A stretch of DNA of 64,000 bases from Calliopsis andreniformis (lineage: Eukaryota > Arthropoda > Insecta > Hymenoptera > Andrenidae): positions 11,346,001 to 11,410,000 of the forward strand of contig NW_027480423.1 of assembly GCF_051401765.1 (NCBI RefSeq), written 5' to 3'. The first letter of the stretch is position 1. Each line of letters starts with the position of its first letter. Both the position numbers and the translations under genes were made by a program. The notes below the pieces were generated by a model, which did no database searches, had not been told where the DNA came from, and saw only the letters and a program-made list of their open reading frames with translations. Of this stretch, positions 11,090 through 22,665 are shown one piece after another.

Positions 11090-14000
11090 TTATGCTTCTG
11101 GCGTTGACTTCTAAGGCCCTAGCTGTTCGATCTAGTGGCGCAACGCCCTAGAGTGAAGCCTACGTTGCCCGGAAAGGAGAAATGACCATCACGTTCAAAC
11201 TGGTTGCAATTAATCCTTTTATACGATGGAAAAGCTGTCGTATTTATATTGTATTTTATGCTTCTGGCGTTTACTTCTAAGGACCTAACTATTCGATCTG
11301 GTGGAGCAACGCCCTAGAGTGTAGCCTAGGTTCCTCGGAATGTGGAAATGACCATAACTTTCACACTGGTTGCAATTATTCGTTTTATACGACGGAAACG
11401 CTGTTGTATTTATATTGTATTTTATGCCTCTGGCGTTGACTTCTAAGGCCGTAGCTATTAGATGTGGTGGAGCAACGCCCTAGAGTGACGCCTAGGGTGC
11501 TTGGAACGTAGAAATGACCATTACTTTCAAACTGGTTGCAATTATTCCTGTTATATGATGGAAACACTGTTGTATTTATATCGTATTTTATGCTTCTGGC
11601 GTTGACTTCTTAGGCCGTAACTATTCGGTCTGGTGGAGCAATGCCCTGGAGTGAACCCTAGGTTGCCCGGAACGTAGAATTGGCCATCACTTTCAAACTG
11701 GTTGCAATTATTCCTGTTATATGATGGAAACACTGTTGTATTTTTTTTGCATTTTATGGTTCGGGCGTTGACTTCTAAGGCCCTAACTATTCAATCCGTT
11801 GGAGCAACGCCCTAGGATGAAGCCTAGGTGGCTCGGAAAGTAGAAATGACCATAAGTTTCATACTGGTTGCAATTATTCGTTTTATACGATGGAAAAACT
11901 GTTGTATTTATATTGTATTGTATGCTTCTGGCGTTGACTTCTAAGGCCCTAGCAGTTCGATCTAGTGGAGCAACGCCGTAGAGTGAAGCCTAGGTTATCG
12001 GGAAGGTAGAATTGGCCTTCACTTTCAAACTGGTTGCAATTATTCGTTTTATACGATGGAAAAACTGTTGTATTTATATTGTATCTTATGCTTCTGGCGT
12101 TGACTTCTAAGGCACTAACTATTCGATCTGGTGGAGCAACGCCCTAGAGTGAAGCCTAGGTTGCCCGGAACGTAGAATTGGCCATCACTTTCAAACTGGT
12201 TGCAATTATTCCTGATATATGATGGAAACACTGTTGTATTTTTTTTGCATTTTATGGTTCGGGCGTTGACTTCTAAGGCCCTAACTATTCAATCTGTTGG
12301 AGCAACGCCATAGGGTCAAGCCTAGCTTGCTCGGAAAGTAGAAATGGCCATAAGTTTCATACTGGTTGCAATTATTCGTTTTATACGATGGAAATGCTGT
12401 TGTATTTATATCGTATTTTATGCTTCTGGCGTTGACTTCTTAGGCCGTAACTATTCGGTCTGGTGGAGCAACGCGCTGGAGTGAAACCTAGGTTGCCCGG
12501 AACGTAGAATTGGCCATCACTTTCAAACTGGTTACAATTATTCCTGATATATGATGGAAACACTGTTGTATTTTTTTTGCATTTTATGGTTCGGGCGTTG
12601 ACTTCTAAGGCCCTAACTATTCAATCTGTTGGAGCAACGCCATAGGGTCAAGCCTAGCTTGCTCGGAAAGTAGAAATGGCCATAAGTTTCATACTGGTTG
12701 CAATTATTCGTTTTATACGATGGAAATGCTGTTGTATTTATATCGTATTTTATGCTTCTGGCGTTGACTTCTTAGGCCGTAACTATTCGGTCTGGTGGAG
12801 CAACGCGCTGGAGTGAAACCTAGGTTGCCCGGAACGTAGAATTGGCCATCACTTTCAAACTGGTTGCAATTATTCCTGATATATGATGGAAACACTGTTG
12901 TATTTTTTTTGCATTTTATGGCTCGGGCGTTGACTTCTAAGGCCCTAACTATTCAATCTGTTGGAGCAACGCCCTAGGGTGAAGCCTAGGTTGCTCGGAA
13001 AGTAGAAATGACCATAAGTTTCATACTGGTTGCAATTATTCGTTTTATACGATGGAAAAACTGTTGTATTTATATTGTATTTTATGCTTCTGGCGTTGAC
13101 TTCTAAGGCACTATCTATTCGATCTGGAGGAGCAACGCCCTAGAGCGAAGCCTAGGTTGCCGGGAACGTAGAATTGGCTATCACTTCCAAACTGGTTGCA
13201 ATTATTCCTGTTATATGATGGAAACACTGTTGTATTTTTTTTGCATTTTATGGTTCGGGCGTTGACTTCTAAGGCCCTAACTATTCAATCCGTTGGAGCA
13301 ACGCCCTAGGGTGAAGCCTAGGTTGCTCGGAAAGTAGAAATGACCAGAAGTTTCATACTGGTTGCAATTATTCGTTTTATACGATGGAAAAACTGTTGTA
13401 TTTATATTGTATTTTATGCTTCTGGCGTTGACTTCTAAGGCACTAACTATTCGATCTGGTGGAGCAACGCCCTAGAGTGAAGCCTAGGTTGCCCGGAACG
13501 TAGAATTGGCCATCACTTTCAAACTGGTTGCAATTAATCTTGTTATACGATGGAAAAACTGTTGTATTTTTATTGCATTTTATGCTTCTGGCGTTCACTT
13601 CTTAGGCCCTAACTATTCGATCTGATGGAACAACAGCCTAGGGTGAAGCCTAGCTTGCCCGGAACGTAGAAATGACCATTACTTTCATACTGGTTGCAAT
13701 TATTCGTTTTATACGATGGAAATGCTGTTGTATTTATATCGTATTTTATGCTTCTGGCGTTGACTTCTTAGGACGTAACTATTCAATCCGTTGGAGCAAC
13801 GCCCTAGGGTGAAGCCTAGGTGGCTCGGAAAGTAGAAATGACCATAAGTTTCATACTGGTTGCAATTATTCGTTTTATACGATGGAAAAACTGTTGTATT
13901 TATATGGTATTTTATGCTTCTGGCGTTGACTTCTAAGGCCCTAGCAGTTCGATCTAGTGGAGCAACGCCGTAGAGTCAAGCCTAGGTTGCCTGGAAGGTA

Positions 14001-16595
14001 GAATTGGCCTTCACCTTCAAACTGGTTGCAATTATTCGTTTTATACGATGGAAAAACTGTTGTATTTATATTGTACTTTATGCTTCTGGCGTTGACTTCT
14101 AAGGCACTAACTATTCGATCTGGTGGAGCAACTCCCTAGAGTGAAGCCTAGGTTCCTCGGAATGTGGAAATGACCATAACTTTCACACTGGTTGCAATTA
14201 TTCGTTTTATACGTTGGAAACGCTGTTGTATTTACATTGTATTTTATGCCTCTGGCGTTGACTTCTAAGGCCGTAGCTATTAGATGTGGTGGAGCAACGC
14301 CCTAGAGTGACGCCTAGGGTGCTCGGAAAGTAGAAATGACCATAAGTTTCATACTGGTTGCAATTATTCGTTTTATACGGTGGAAATGCTGTTGTATTTA
14401 TATCGTATTTTATGCTTCTGGCGTTGACTTCTTAGGCCGTAACTATTCGGTCTGGTGGAGCAACGCCCTGGAGTGAAAACTAGGTTGCCCGGAACGTAGA
14501 ATTGGCCATCACTTTCAAACTGGTTGCAATTATTCCTGTTATATGATGGAAACACTGTTGTGTTTTTTTTGCATTTTATGGTTCGGGCGTTGACTTCTAA
14601 GGCCCTAACTATTCAATCCGTTGGAGCAACGCCCTAGGGTGAAGCCTAGGTGGCACGGAAAGTAGAAATGACCATAAGTTTCATACTGGTTGCAATTATT
14701 CGTTTTATACGATGGAAAAACTGTTTAATTTATATTGTATTTAATGCTTCTGGCGTTGACTTCTAAGGCCCTAGCAGTTCGATCTAGTGGAGCAACGCCG
14801 TAGAGTGAAGCCTAGGTTGCCCGGAAGGCAGAATTGGCCATCACTGTCAAACTGGTTGCAATTATTCGTTTTATACGATGGAAAAACTGTTGTATTTATA
14901 TAGCATTTTATGCTTCTGGCGTTGACTTCTAAGGCACTAACTATTCGATCTGGTGGAGCAACGCCCTAGAGTGAAGCCTAGGTGGCCCGGAAGGTAGAAT
15001 TGGCCATCACTGTCAAACTGGTTGCAATTATTCGTTTTATACGATGGAAAAACTGTTGTATTTATATTGTATTTTATGCTTCTGGCGTTGACTTCTAAGG
15101 CCCTAGCTGTTCGATCTAGTGGCGCAACGCCCTAGAGTGAAGCCTACGTTGCCCGGAAAGGAGAAATGACCATCACGTTCAAACTGGTTGCAATTAATCC
15201 TTTTATACGATGGAAAAGCTGTCGTATTTATATTGTATTTTATGCTTCTGGCGTTTACTTCTAAGGACCTAACTATTCGATCTGGTGGAGCAACGCCCTA
15301 GAGTGTAGCCTAGGTTCCTCGGAATGTGGAAATGACCATAACTTTCACACTGGTTGCAATTATTCGTTTTATACGACGGAAACGCTGTTGTATTTATATT
15401 GTATTTTTATGCCTCTGGCGTTGACTTCTAAGGCCGTAGCTATTAGATGTGGTGGAGCAACGCCCTAGAGTGACGCCTAGGGTGCTTGGAACGTAGAAAT
15501 GACCATTACTTTCAAACTGGTTGCAATTATTCCTGTTATATGATGGAAACACTGTTGTATTTATATCGTATTTTATGCTTCTGGCGTTGACTTCTTAGGC
15601 CGTAACTGTTCGGTCTGGTGGAGCAATGCCCTGGAGTGAACCCTAGGTTGCCCGGAACGTAGAATTGGCCATCACTTTCAAACTGGTTGCAATTATTCCT
15701 GTTATATGATGGAAACACTGTTGTATTTTTTTTGCATTTTATGGTTCGGGCGTTGACTTCTAAGGCCCTAACTATTCAATCCGTTGGAGCAACGCCCTAG
15801 GATGAAGCCTAGGTGGCTCGGAAAGTAGAAATGACCATAAGTTTCATACTGGTTGCAATTATTCGTTTTATACGATGGAAAAACTGTTGTATTTATATTG
15901 TATTTTATGCTTCTGGCGTTGACTTCTAAGGCCCTAGCAGTTCGATCTAGTGGAGCAACGCCGTAGAGTGAAGCCTAGGTTATCGGGAAGGTAGAATTGG
16001 CCTTCACTTTCAAACTGGTTGCAATTATTCGTTTTATACGATGGAAAAACTGTTGTATTTATATTGTATCTTATGCTTCTGGCGTTGACTTCTAAGGCAC
16101 TAACTATTCGATCTGGTGGAGCAACGCCGTAGAGTGAAGCCTAGGTTGCCCGGAACGTAGAATTGGCCATCACTTTCAAACTGGTTGCAATTATTCCTGA
16201 TATATGATGGAAACACTGTTGTATTTTTTTTGCATTTTATGGTTCGGGCGTTGACTTCTAAGGCCCTAACTATTCAATCTGTTGGAGCAACGCCATAGGG
16301 TCAAGCCGAGCTTGCTCGGAAAGTAGAAATGGCCATAAGTTTCATACTGGTTGCAATTATTCGTTTTATACGATGGAAATGCTGTTGTATTTATATCGTA
16401 TTTTATGCTTCTGGCGTTGACTTCTTAGGCCGTAACTATTCGGTCTGGTGGAGCAACGCGCTGGAGTGAAACCTAGGTTGCCCGGAACGTAGAATTGGCC
16501 ATCACTTTCAAACTGGTTGCAATTATTCCTGATATATGATGGAAACACTGTTGTATTTTTTTTGCATTTTATGGTTCGGGCGTTGACTTCTAAGG
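11090..16595 (+). repeat. 24-monomer-spaced segment duplication (11.09-12.61 and 15.07-16.59 kb)
   Basis: About 1.5 kb beginning in CTAGTGGCGCAACGCCC near 11,134 recurs near 15,119, offset 3,985 (24 x 166 + 1). The extra base is a T in the run at 15,401-15,410. Shared unusual variants include AAGCTGTCGTATTT, GTGTAGCCTAGG, ATACGACGGAAACG and GGTTATCGGGAAGG. The match is lost near 12,610 and 16,595, where TCTGTTGGAGC and TCCGCTGGAGC differ. Confidence 0.8.
12211..12874 (+). repeat. 332-bp dimer tandem duplication
   Basis: Two consecutive 332-bp dimers carry the same rare combination: CCTGATATATGATGG with T8, then CATAGGGTCAAGCCTAGC, then GATGGAAATGCTG with CAACGCGCTGGAGTG. They differ at GGTTACAATT against GGTTGCAATT and at ATGGTTCGGG against ATGGCTCGGG. 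The dimer (two monomers) is the smallest higher-order unit in the L domain. Confidence 0.8.
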
Positions 16596-17149
16596 CCCTA
16601 ACTATTCAATCCGCTGGAGCAACGCCCTAGGGTGAAGCCTAGGTGGCTCGGAAAGTAGAAATGACCATAAGTTTCATACTGGTTGCAATTATTCGTTTTA
16701 TACGATGGAAAAACTGTTGTATTTATATTGTATTTAATGCTTCTGGCGTTGACTTCTAAGGTCCTAGCAGTTCGATCTAGTGGAGCAACGCCGTAGAGTG
16801 AAGCCTAGGTTGCCCGGAAGGTAGAATTGGCCATCACTGTCAAACTGGTTGCAATTATTCGTTTTATACGATGGAAAAACTGTTGTATTTATATAGCATT
16901 TTATGCTTCTGGCGTTGACTTCTAAGGCACTAACTATTCGATCTGGTGGAGCAACGCCCTAGAGTGAAGCCTAGGTGGCCCGGAAGGTAGAATTGGCCAT
17001 CACTGTCAAACTGGTTGCAATTATTCGTTTTATACGATGGAAAAACTGTTGTATGTATATTGTACTTTATGCTTCTGGCGTTGACTTCTAAGGCCCTATC
17101 TGTTCGATCTAGTGGAGCAACGCCCTAGAGTGAAGCCTACGTTGCCCGG

Positions 17150-20100
17150 AACGTAGAAATGACCATAACTTTCACACTGGTAGCAATTATTCATTTTATA
17201 CGATGGAAAAACTGTTGTATTTATTTTATATTTTATGCTTCGGGCGTTTACTTCTAAGGCCCTAACTATTCGATCTGGTGGAGCAACGCCCTAGAGTGAA
17301 GCCTAGGTTGCCCGGTACGTAGAAATAACCATCACTTTCAGACTGGTTGCAATTATTTGTTTTATACGATGGAGAAGCTGTTGTATTTATATCGTATTTT
17401 ACGCTACTGGCGCTGACTTCTTAGGCCCTAACTATTTCATCTGGTGGAACAACGCCCTAGGGTGAAGCCAAGGTTGCCCGGAAAGTAGAAATGACCATAA
17501 CTTTCACACTGGTAGCAATTCTTCCTTTTATACGATGGAAAAACTGTTCTGTTTATTTTGTATTTTATGCTTCTGGCGTTCACTTCTTAGGCCCTAACTA
17601 TTCGATCTGGTGGAACAACGGCCTAGGGTGAAGTCTAGGTTGCCCGGAACGTAGAAATGACCATAACTTTTACACTGGTAGCAATTATTCGTTTTATACA
17701 ATGGAAAAACTGTTTTATTTATTTTGTATTTTATGCTTCGGGCGTTGACTTCTGAGGCCGTTGCTATTCGATGTGGTGGAAGAACGCCATAGAGTGAAGC
17801 CTAGGTAACCCGGATCGTAGAAACGTCCATATCTTTCACACTGTTTGCAATTTTTCGTTTTGTACGATGGAAAAACTGTTTTATTTATTTTGTATTTTAT
17901 GCTTCGGGCGTTGACTTCTAAGGCCCTAACTATTCGATCTGGTGGAGCAACGCCCTAGAGTGCAGCCTAGATTGCCCGGAACGTAGAAATGACCATAACT
18001 TTCACACTGGTTGCTATCATACGTTTTATATGATGGAAGAACTGTTGTATTTATATTGTATATTATGCTTCTGGCGTTCACTTCTTAGGCCCTAACTATT
18101 CGATCTGGTGGAACAACGGCCTAGGGTGAAGACTAGGTTTCCCGGAACGTAGAAATGACCATAACTTTTACACTGGTAGCAATTATTCGTTTTATACAAT
18201 GGAAAAACTGTTTTATTTATTTTGTATTTTATGCTTCGGGCGTTGACTTCTGAGGCCCTAACTGTTTGATCTGGTGGAGCAACGCCCTAGAGTGAAGCCT
18301 AGGTTGCCTGGAACGTAGAAATGACCATCCCTTTCACACGGGTTGCAATTACTCCTGTTATAGGATGGAAAGACTGTTGTATTTTTATTGTATTTTATAC
18401 TTCAGGCGTTGACTTCTGAGGCCGTAGCCATCCGATGTGGTGGAAGAACGCCATACAGTGAAGCCTAGGTTGCCCGGAACGTAGAAATGACCATAACTTT
18501 CACACGGCTTGCAATTATTTGTTTTATACGATGGAAAAGCTGTTGTATTTATATCGTATTTTATGCTTCTGGCGTTGACTTCTTAGGCCCTAACTATTCC
18601 ATCTGGTGGAACAACACCCTAGAGTAAAGCCCAGGTTGCGCGGAACGTAGTAATGACCATAACTTTCACACAGGTAGCAATTATTCGTTTGATACAATGG
18701 AAAAACTGTTCTATTTATTTTGTATGTAATGCTTCGGGCGTTGACTTCTAAGGCCCTAACTATTCGATCAGGTGGAGCAACGCCCTAGAGTGAAGCCTAG
18801 GTTGCTCGAAATGTAGACATGACCATAACTTTCACACTGGTTTCTATCATTCGTTTTATATGATGGAAAGACTGTTGTATTTAAATTGTATTTTATGCTT
18901 CTGGCGTTCACTTCTTAGGCCCTAACTATTCGATCTGGTAGAACAACGGCCTAGGGTGAAGCCTAGGTTGCCCAGAACGTAGAAATGACCATAACTTTTA
19001 CACTGCTAGCAATTATTCGTTTTATACAATGGAAAAACTGTTCTATTTATTTTGTATTTAATGCTTCGGGCGTTGACTTCTAAGGCCCCAACTGTTTGAT
19101 CTGGTGGAGCAACGCCCTAGAGTGAAGCCTAGGTTGCCTGGAACGTAGAAATGACCATCACTTTCACACGGTTTGCAATTATTCCTGTTATAGGATGGAA
19201 AGACTGTTGTATTTTTATTGTATTTTATACTTCAGGCGCTGACTTCTGAGGCCGTAGCTATTCGATGTGGTGGAAGAACGCCATACAGTGAAGCCTAGGT
19301 TTCCCGGAACGTAGAAATGACCATAACTTTCACACTGGTTGCAATTATTTGTTTTATACGATGGAAAAGCTGTTGTATTTATATCGTATTTTATGCTTCT
19401 GGCGTTGACTTCTGAGGCCGTTGCTATTCGATGTGGTGGAAGAACGCCATAGAGTGAAGCCTAGGTTGCCCGGAACGTAGAAATGACCATAACTTTCACA
19501 CTGGTTGCTATCATTCGTTTTATATGATGGAAAAACTGTTGTATTTATATTGTATTTTATGCTTCTGGCGTTCACTTCTTAGGCCCTAACTATTCGATCT
19601 GGTGGAACAACGGCCTAGGGTGAAGCCTATGTTGCCCGGAACGTAGAAATGACCATAACTTTCACACTGGTAGCAATTATTCGTTTTATACGATGGAAAA
19701 ACTGTTGTATTTATTTTATATTTTATGCTTCGGGCGTTTACTTCTAAGGCCCTAACTATTCGATCTGGTGGAGCAACGCCCTAGAGTGAAGCCTAGGTTG
19801 CCCGGTACGTAGAAATGACCATAACTTTCACACGGCTTGCAATTATTTGTTTTATACGATGGAAAAGCTGTTGTATTTATATCGTATTTTATGCTTCTGG
19901 CGTTGACTTCTTAGGCCCTAACTATTCCATCTGGTGGAACAACACCCTAGAGTAAAGCCCAGGTTGCGCGGAACGTAGTAATGACCATAACTTTCACACT
20001 GGTAGCAATTATTCGTTTGATACAATGGAAAAACCGTTCTATTTATTTTGTATTTTATGCTTCGGGCGTTGACTTCTAATGCCCTATCTGTTTGATGTGG

Positions 20101-22665
20101 TGGAGCATCGCCGTAGAGTGAAGCCTAGGTTGCCCGGAACGTAGAAATGACCATAACCTTCACACTGGTTGCTATTATTCGTTTTATACGATGGAAAAAC
20201 TGTTATGTTTATATTGTATTTAAGCTTCTGGCGTTGACTTCTGAGGCCGTTGCTATTCGATGTGGTGGAAGAACGCCATAGAGTGAAGCCTAGGTAGCCC
20301 GGATCGTAGAAACGTCCATATCTTTCACACTGCTTGCAATTTTTCGTTTTGTACGATGGAAAAACTGTTTTATTTATTTTGTATTTTATGCTTCGGGCGT
20401 TGACTTCTAAGGCCCTAACTATTCGATCTGGTGGAGCAACGCCCTAGAGTGCAGCCTAGATTGCCCGGAACGTAGAAATGACCATAACTTTCACACTGGT
20501 TGCTATCATTCGTTTTATATGATGGAAAGACTGTTGTATTTATATTGTATTTTATGCTTCTGGCGTTCACTTCTTAGGCCCTAACTATTCGATCTGGTGG
20601 AACAACACCCTAGAGTACAGCCCAGGTTTCGCGGAACGTAGTAATGACCATAACTTTCACACTGGTAGCAATTATTCGTTTGATACAATGGAAAAACTGT
20701 TCTATTTATTTTGTATGTAATGCTTCGGGCGTTGACTTCTAAGGCCCTAACTATTCGATCAGGTGGAGCAACGCCCTAGAATGAAGCCTAGGTTGCTCGA
20801 AATGTAGAAATGACCATAACATTCACACTGGTTGCTATCATTCGTTTTATATGATGGAAAGACTGTTGTATTTATATTGTATTTTATGCTTCTGGCGTTC
20901 ACTTCTTAGGCCCTAACTATTCGATCTGGTGGAACAACGGCCTAGGGTGAAACCTAGGTTGCCCAGAACGTAGAAATGACCATAACTTTTACACTGGTAG
21001 CAATTATTCGTTTTATACAATGGAAAAACTGTTCTATTTATTTTGTATTTAATGCTTCGGGCGTTGAATTCTAAGGCCCCAACTGTTTGATCTGGTGGAG
21101 CAACGCCCTAGAGTGAAGCCTAGGTTGCCTGGACCGTAGAAATGACCATCACTTTCACACGGTTTGCAATTATTCCTGTTATAGGATGGAAAGACTGTTG
21201 TATTTTTATTGTATTTTATACTTCAGGCGCTGACTTCTGAGGCCGTAGCTATTCGATGTGGTGGAAGAACGCCATACAGTGAAGCCTAGGTTTCCCGGAA
21301 CGTAGAAATGACCATAACTTTCACACTGGTTGCAATTATTTGTTTTATACGATGGAAAAGCTGTTGTATTTATATCGTATTTTATGCTTCAGGCGTAGAC
21401 TTCTGAGGCCGTTGCTATTCGATGTGGTGGAAGAACGCCATAGAGTGAAGCCTAGCTTGCTCGAAATGTAGAAATGACCATAGCTTTCACACTGGTTGCT
21501 ATCATTCGTTTTATATGATGGAAAAACTGTTGTATTTATATTGTATTTTATGCTTCTGGCGTTCACTTCTTAGGCCCTAACTATTCGATCTGGTGGAACA
21601 ACGGCCTAGGGTGAAGCCTAGCTTGCCCAGAACGTAGAAATGACCATAACTTTCACACTGGTAGCAATTATTCGTTTTATACAATGGAAAAACTGTTCTA
21701 TTTATTTTGTATTTAATGCTTCGGGCGTTGACTTCTAAGGCACCAGCTGTTTGATCTGGTGGAGCAACGCCCTAGAGTGAAGCCTAGGTTGCCTGGAACG
21801 TAGAAATGTCCATCACTTTCACACGGGTTGCAATTATTCCTGTTATAGGATGGAAAGACTGTTGTATTTTTATTGTATTTTATACTTCAGGCGCTGACTT
21901 CTGAGGCCGTAGCTATTCGATGTGGTGGAAGAACGCCATACAGTGAAGCCTAGGTTGCCCGGAACGTAGAAATGACCATAACTTTCACACTGGTTGCAAT
22001 TATTTGTTTTATACGATGGAAAAGCTGTTGTATTTATATCGTGTTTTATGCTTCTGGCGTTGACTTCTGAGGCCGTTGCTATTCGATGTGGTGGAAGAAC
22101 GCCATAGAGTGAAGGCTAGGTAGCCCGGATCGTCGAAATGTTCATATCTTTCACAATGTTTGCAATTTTTCGTTTTATACGATGGAAAAACTGTTTTATT
22201 TATTTTATATTTTATGCTTCGGGCGTTGACTTCTAAGGCCCTAACTATTCGATCTGGTAGAGCAACGCCCTAGAGTGATGCCTAGGTTGCCCGGATCGTA
22301 GAAATGTCCATATCTTTCACACTACTTGCAATTTTTCGTTTTATACGATGGAAAAACTGTTTTATTTATTTTGAATTTTATGCTTCGGGCGTTGACTTCT
22401 AAGGCCCTAACTATTCGATCTGGTGGAGCAACGACCTAGAGATATGCCTAGGTTGCCCGGAACGTACAAATGACAATTACTTTCACACTGTTTGGTATTA
22501 TTCATTTTGTACGATGGAAAAGCTGTTGTATTTATATTGTACTTTATGCCTCTGGCGTTGACTTCTAAGGCCGTAGCTATTAGATGCGGTGGAGCAACGC
22601 CCTAGAGTGACGCCTAGGTTGCCCGGAACATAGAAATGACTATAACTTTCACACTGGTTGCTATC
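17150..22665 (+). repeat. R-type subfamily domain (first block)
   Basis: The monomers lack GAATTGGCC and T8 tracts. They show TTCTGAGGCCG, GGTGGAAGAACGCC, GGAACAACGGCC, TATACAATGG, TATAGGATGG and TATATGATGG. A 12-monomer repeat (offset 1,991 bp) links about 18.6-19.5 kb with 20.6-21.5 kb, for example TGTATGTAATGC at 18,722 and 20,713. The domain is entirely satellite, without a gene. Confidence 0.8.
18600..21570 (+). repeat. 12-monomer-spaced duplication in R-type domain
   Basis: Segments of about 0.9 kb at 18.6-19.5 and 20.6-21.5 kb match at an offset of 1,991 bp (12 x 166 - 1). They share the series TGTATGTAATGC, GGCCTAGGGTGAA, GGCCCCAACTGTTTG, TATACTTCAGGCGCTG and TTGTTTTATACGATGG. The pair is copied again in copy B at +8,963. 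Confidence 0.75.

Larger units (their letters stand above)
1..17150 (+). repeat. L-type subfamily domain
   Basis: Monomers here carry variants that I do not see in the R-type domain: GAATTGGCCATCAC in place of GAAATGACCATAAC, an eight-T tract followed by GCATTTTATGG, TTCAATCCGTTGG, and GGTGGCTCGGAAAG. In several stretches two kinds alternate. One kind has ATTCGTTTTATACGATGG; the other has ATTCCTGTTATATGATGG with the T8 tract. The domain ends near 17,150, where the next monomers switch to GGTAGCAATTATTC and R-type variants. It holds no gene; every base belongs to a satellite monomer. Confidence 0.85.
13702..22665 (+). repeat. 54-monomer higher-order unit, copy A (8,964 bp)
   Basis: This block is repeated in tandem at 22,666-31,628. 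It contains about 3.4 kb of L-type monomers followed from about 17,150 by R-type monomers. Compared with copy B I noticed only six substitutions (15,123, 18,062, 19,228, 21,068, 21,134 and 22,274) and one extra T in 15,401-15,410, so identity is near 99.9%. Both ends of the unit lie in the conserved ATTCGTTTTATACG segment, where the exact breakpoint is ambiguous by about 20 bp. Confidence 0.93.
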
